From Selaginella tamariscina (Eukaryota; Streptophyta; Lycopodiopsida; Selaginellales; Selaginellaceae), in contig PUQB01000150.1 of the NCBI GenBank assembly GCA_003024785.1, positions 310,001 to 374,000 on the forward strand: DNA of 64,000 nt. The letters run 5' to 3'. The translations under genes were made by a program, and so were the position numbers. The stretch's first letter is position 1. Each line of letters begins with the position of its first letter. The notes beneath the pieces were generated by a model. It ran no database searches. It saw only the letters and a list, made by a program, of their open reading frames with translations, and had not been told where the DNA came from. Of the stretch, positions 62,909 to 64,000 are shown in pieces.

Positions 62909-63465
62909 CGAAGGTACGATTAACATATAGATGCATATATACATATATGCACATGCACTAAAGCCATGCACATGTATGTGTATATATGTGTGTGTGTGTG
63001 TGTACAGGGTTTAGAAGACCTGATACACTTTAATTAACCATTCTTAATTAAGAGAAGGATATCCTATGCATGCAGTTCGCTATTATAGAAACTCTCTCTC
63101 TCTCTTATAAATTTTATCTGCAGTATGAAATATACATGCACATATACATATAAAACATTTAAATGAATTAACCATACTTAAGTAAATTAAGAGAAGGATA
63201 TGACTCTTAGTTTACCATCCTCGCAAGCAGTGTAGAGATACTCTCTCCCTAGTAAGGCTGCATGCACTGTGCTTCCTATTCCAACCACAGAAACTCTTCA
63301 TTAACAGCACCTCTAAACCGCTTTGTATAACCCGTTTTAATGAATAATCAGTTTGATCCCATCCTATATCAAAAAATATAATTAAAAAAACAATTTAATC
63401 GTATTCAATAAATAATTATATTCATGTAGTTAACAAATTATACTGTGTTTAATGGTTTTGTGTAG
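62909..63465. other. AT-rich intronic or intergenic DNA
   Basis: TG and TA runs near 62970-63005 and a CT run near 63092. A duplicated stretch AATTAAGAGAAGGATAT occurs near 63045 and 63187. A donor or exon is not apparent before 63466. Confidence 0.5.
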
Positions 63466-63804
63466 GTACAAGGAGATAACCTGGCCATGAAGCAGCTTAA
63501 CACAAACAAGCGTGTATCTAGAATGCTTGCTTTTGGAAGTGGAAATATCTATTGTGGCTGCACTGACAACAGTATTCAGGTACAATTTTAGTATATTATA
63601 TCCATATATTAAAAAATGTTACCAATAAAATTCAAAGAATTTAACAATTATATTTGTAATTTAATAGAACTTAATTAATATAGGAAGTTAATCCTGAGGA
63701 AGGCTCTGTTGTAACCATTAAACGGGATAGGTGGAAAGAGGCCAATCTATGCAATCCACGTGTACAAGAAAGATATTTTCACTGGTGGATCACCAGTACA
63801 ATTA
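63466..63804 (+). CDS. Two exons of a WD40-type protein resembling the plant E3 ligase LIN/CERBERUS (partial)
   Basis: Exon 63466-63579 lies between TGTAG| and |GTACAA and reads MLAFGSGNIYCGCTDNSIQ. Exon 63684-63804 reads EVNPEEGSVVTIKRDRWKE and then, after a one-base frame change near 63740, PIYAIHVYKKDIFTGGSPVQ. The blocks IY-GCTD-SIQE and PI--V-VYKD match my recollection of the C-terminal WD40 repeats of the LIN/CERBERUS U-box E3 ubiquitin ligase family. Only about 75 codons are visible; the gene continues beyond the window. The frame change may be a sequence error or decay. Confidence 0.45.
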
Positions 63805-64000
63805 GTATTTTTCTTTCTTATATGCATTTAATATTGTTCTTTTATTCCTTAATTTATTATACTTGCTATAATTAAATCTATATTTAAAACATACAACATT
63901 CTTACCTGTTGAAACTCTATGATAACAAAATGCATATAAAAACCTTCTTATGAAATATAGTTAAATATCGATTATTTCTCTTCTTTAAGATATGCGATTA

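Overview
This is plant nuclear DNA: GT-AG introns, AT-rich intergenic DNA, long microsatellites and, above all, nested LTR retrotransposons. Host genes recognised are a tubulin-folding cofactor D (TBCD) homologue, an FCP1/NLI-type HAD phosphatase-like gene, two genes with a ParB-like domain, and at the right edge WD40-type exons resembling the plant LIN/CERBERUS E3 ligase. Large ParB-like families and the general style suggest a non-seed land plant, but I cannot name a species. Nearly every gene carries frameshifts or in-frame stops. Some look like true decay; others (homopolymer indels) could be consensus errors of a long-read assembly.

Layout. 1-300: dinucleotide microsatellites. 300-1725: an array of an 18-bp perfect palindrome (GGCGGGATTAATCCCGCC) at about 45-bp spacing with higher-order repeats and hairpins. 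1831-1932: an isolated long hairpin. 2065-5159: a gene with a ParB-like region followed by what looks like a circularly permuted (beta-class order) DNA methyltransferase domain. 5364-6593: FCP1-like phosphatase. 7431-14995: fifteen TBCD exons covering roughly the N-terminal two thirds, with microsatellite-filled introns and many lesions. 15791-17623: a solo LTR with a perfect 5-bp target duplication. 17748-22569: a minus-strand Ty3/Gypsy element with very short LTRs. 25262-27480: a degraded minus-strand MULE-like transposase relative.

28380-52591 is a second ParB-like gene split by a 21.8-kb retrotransposon nest: element B (30200-51972), with element A (37318-51806) in B's 3' LTR, with element C (39553-46848) in A's internal region. 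All three insertions have recognisable 5-bp target duplications. C is a full chromovirus (gag, protease, RT, RNase H, integrase, chromodomain). A and B share LTR ends, primer-binding site, leader and 3' region with C, but where C has gag-pol they carry AT-rich non-coding DNA. They look like LARD-type non-autonomous partners of C.

52592-62908 holds a second Gypsy lineage: D1, a 3'-truncated element with gag, protease, RT and RNase H; an inverted array of about 150-bp repeats with a Copia integrase scrap; and D2, a complete 4.55-kb element that keeps gag, protease and the linker to RT but has no RT, RNase H or integrase (TR-GAG-like). The window ends in AT-rich DNA and two LIN-like exons.
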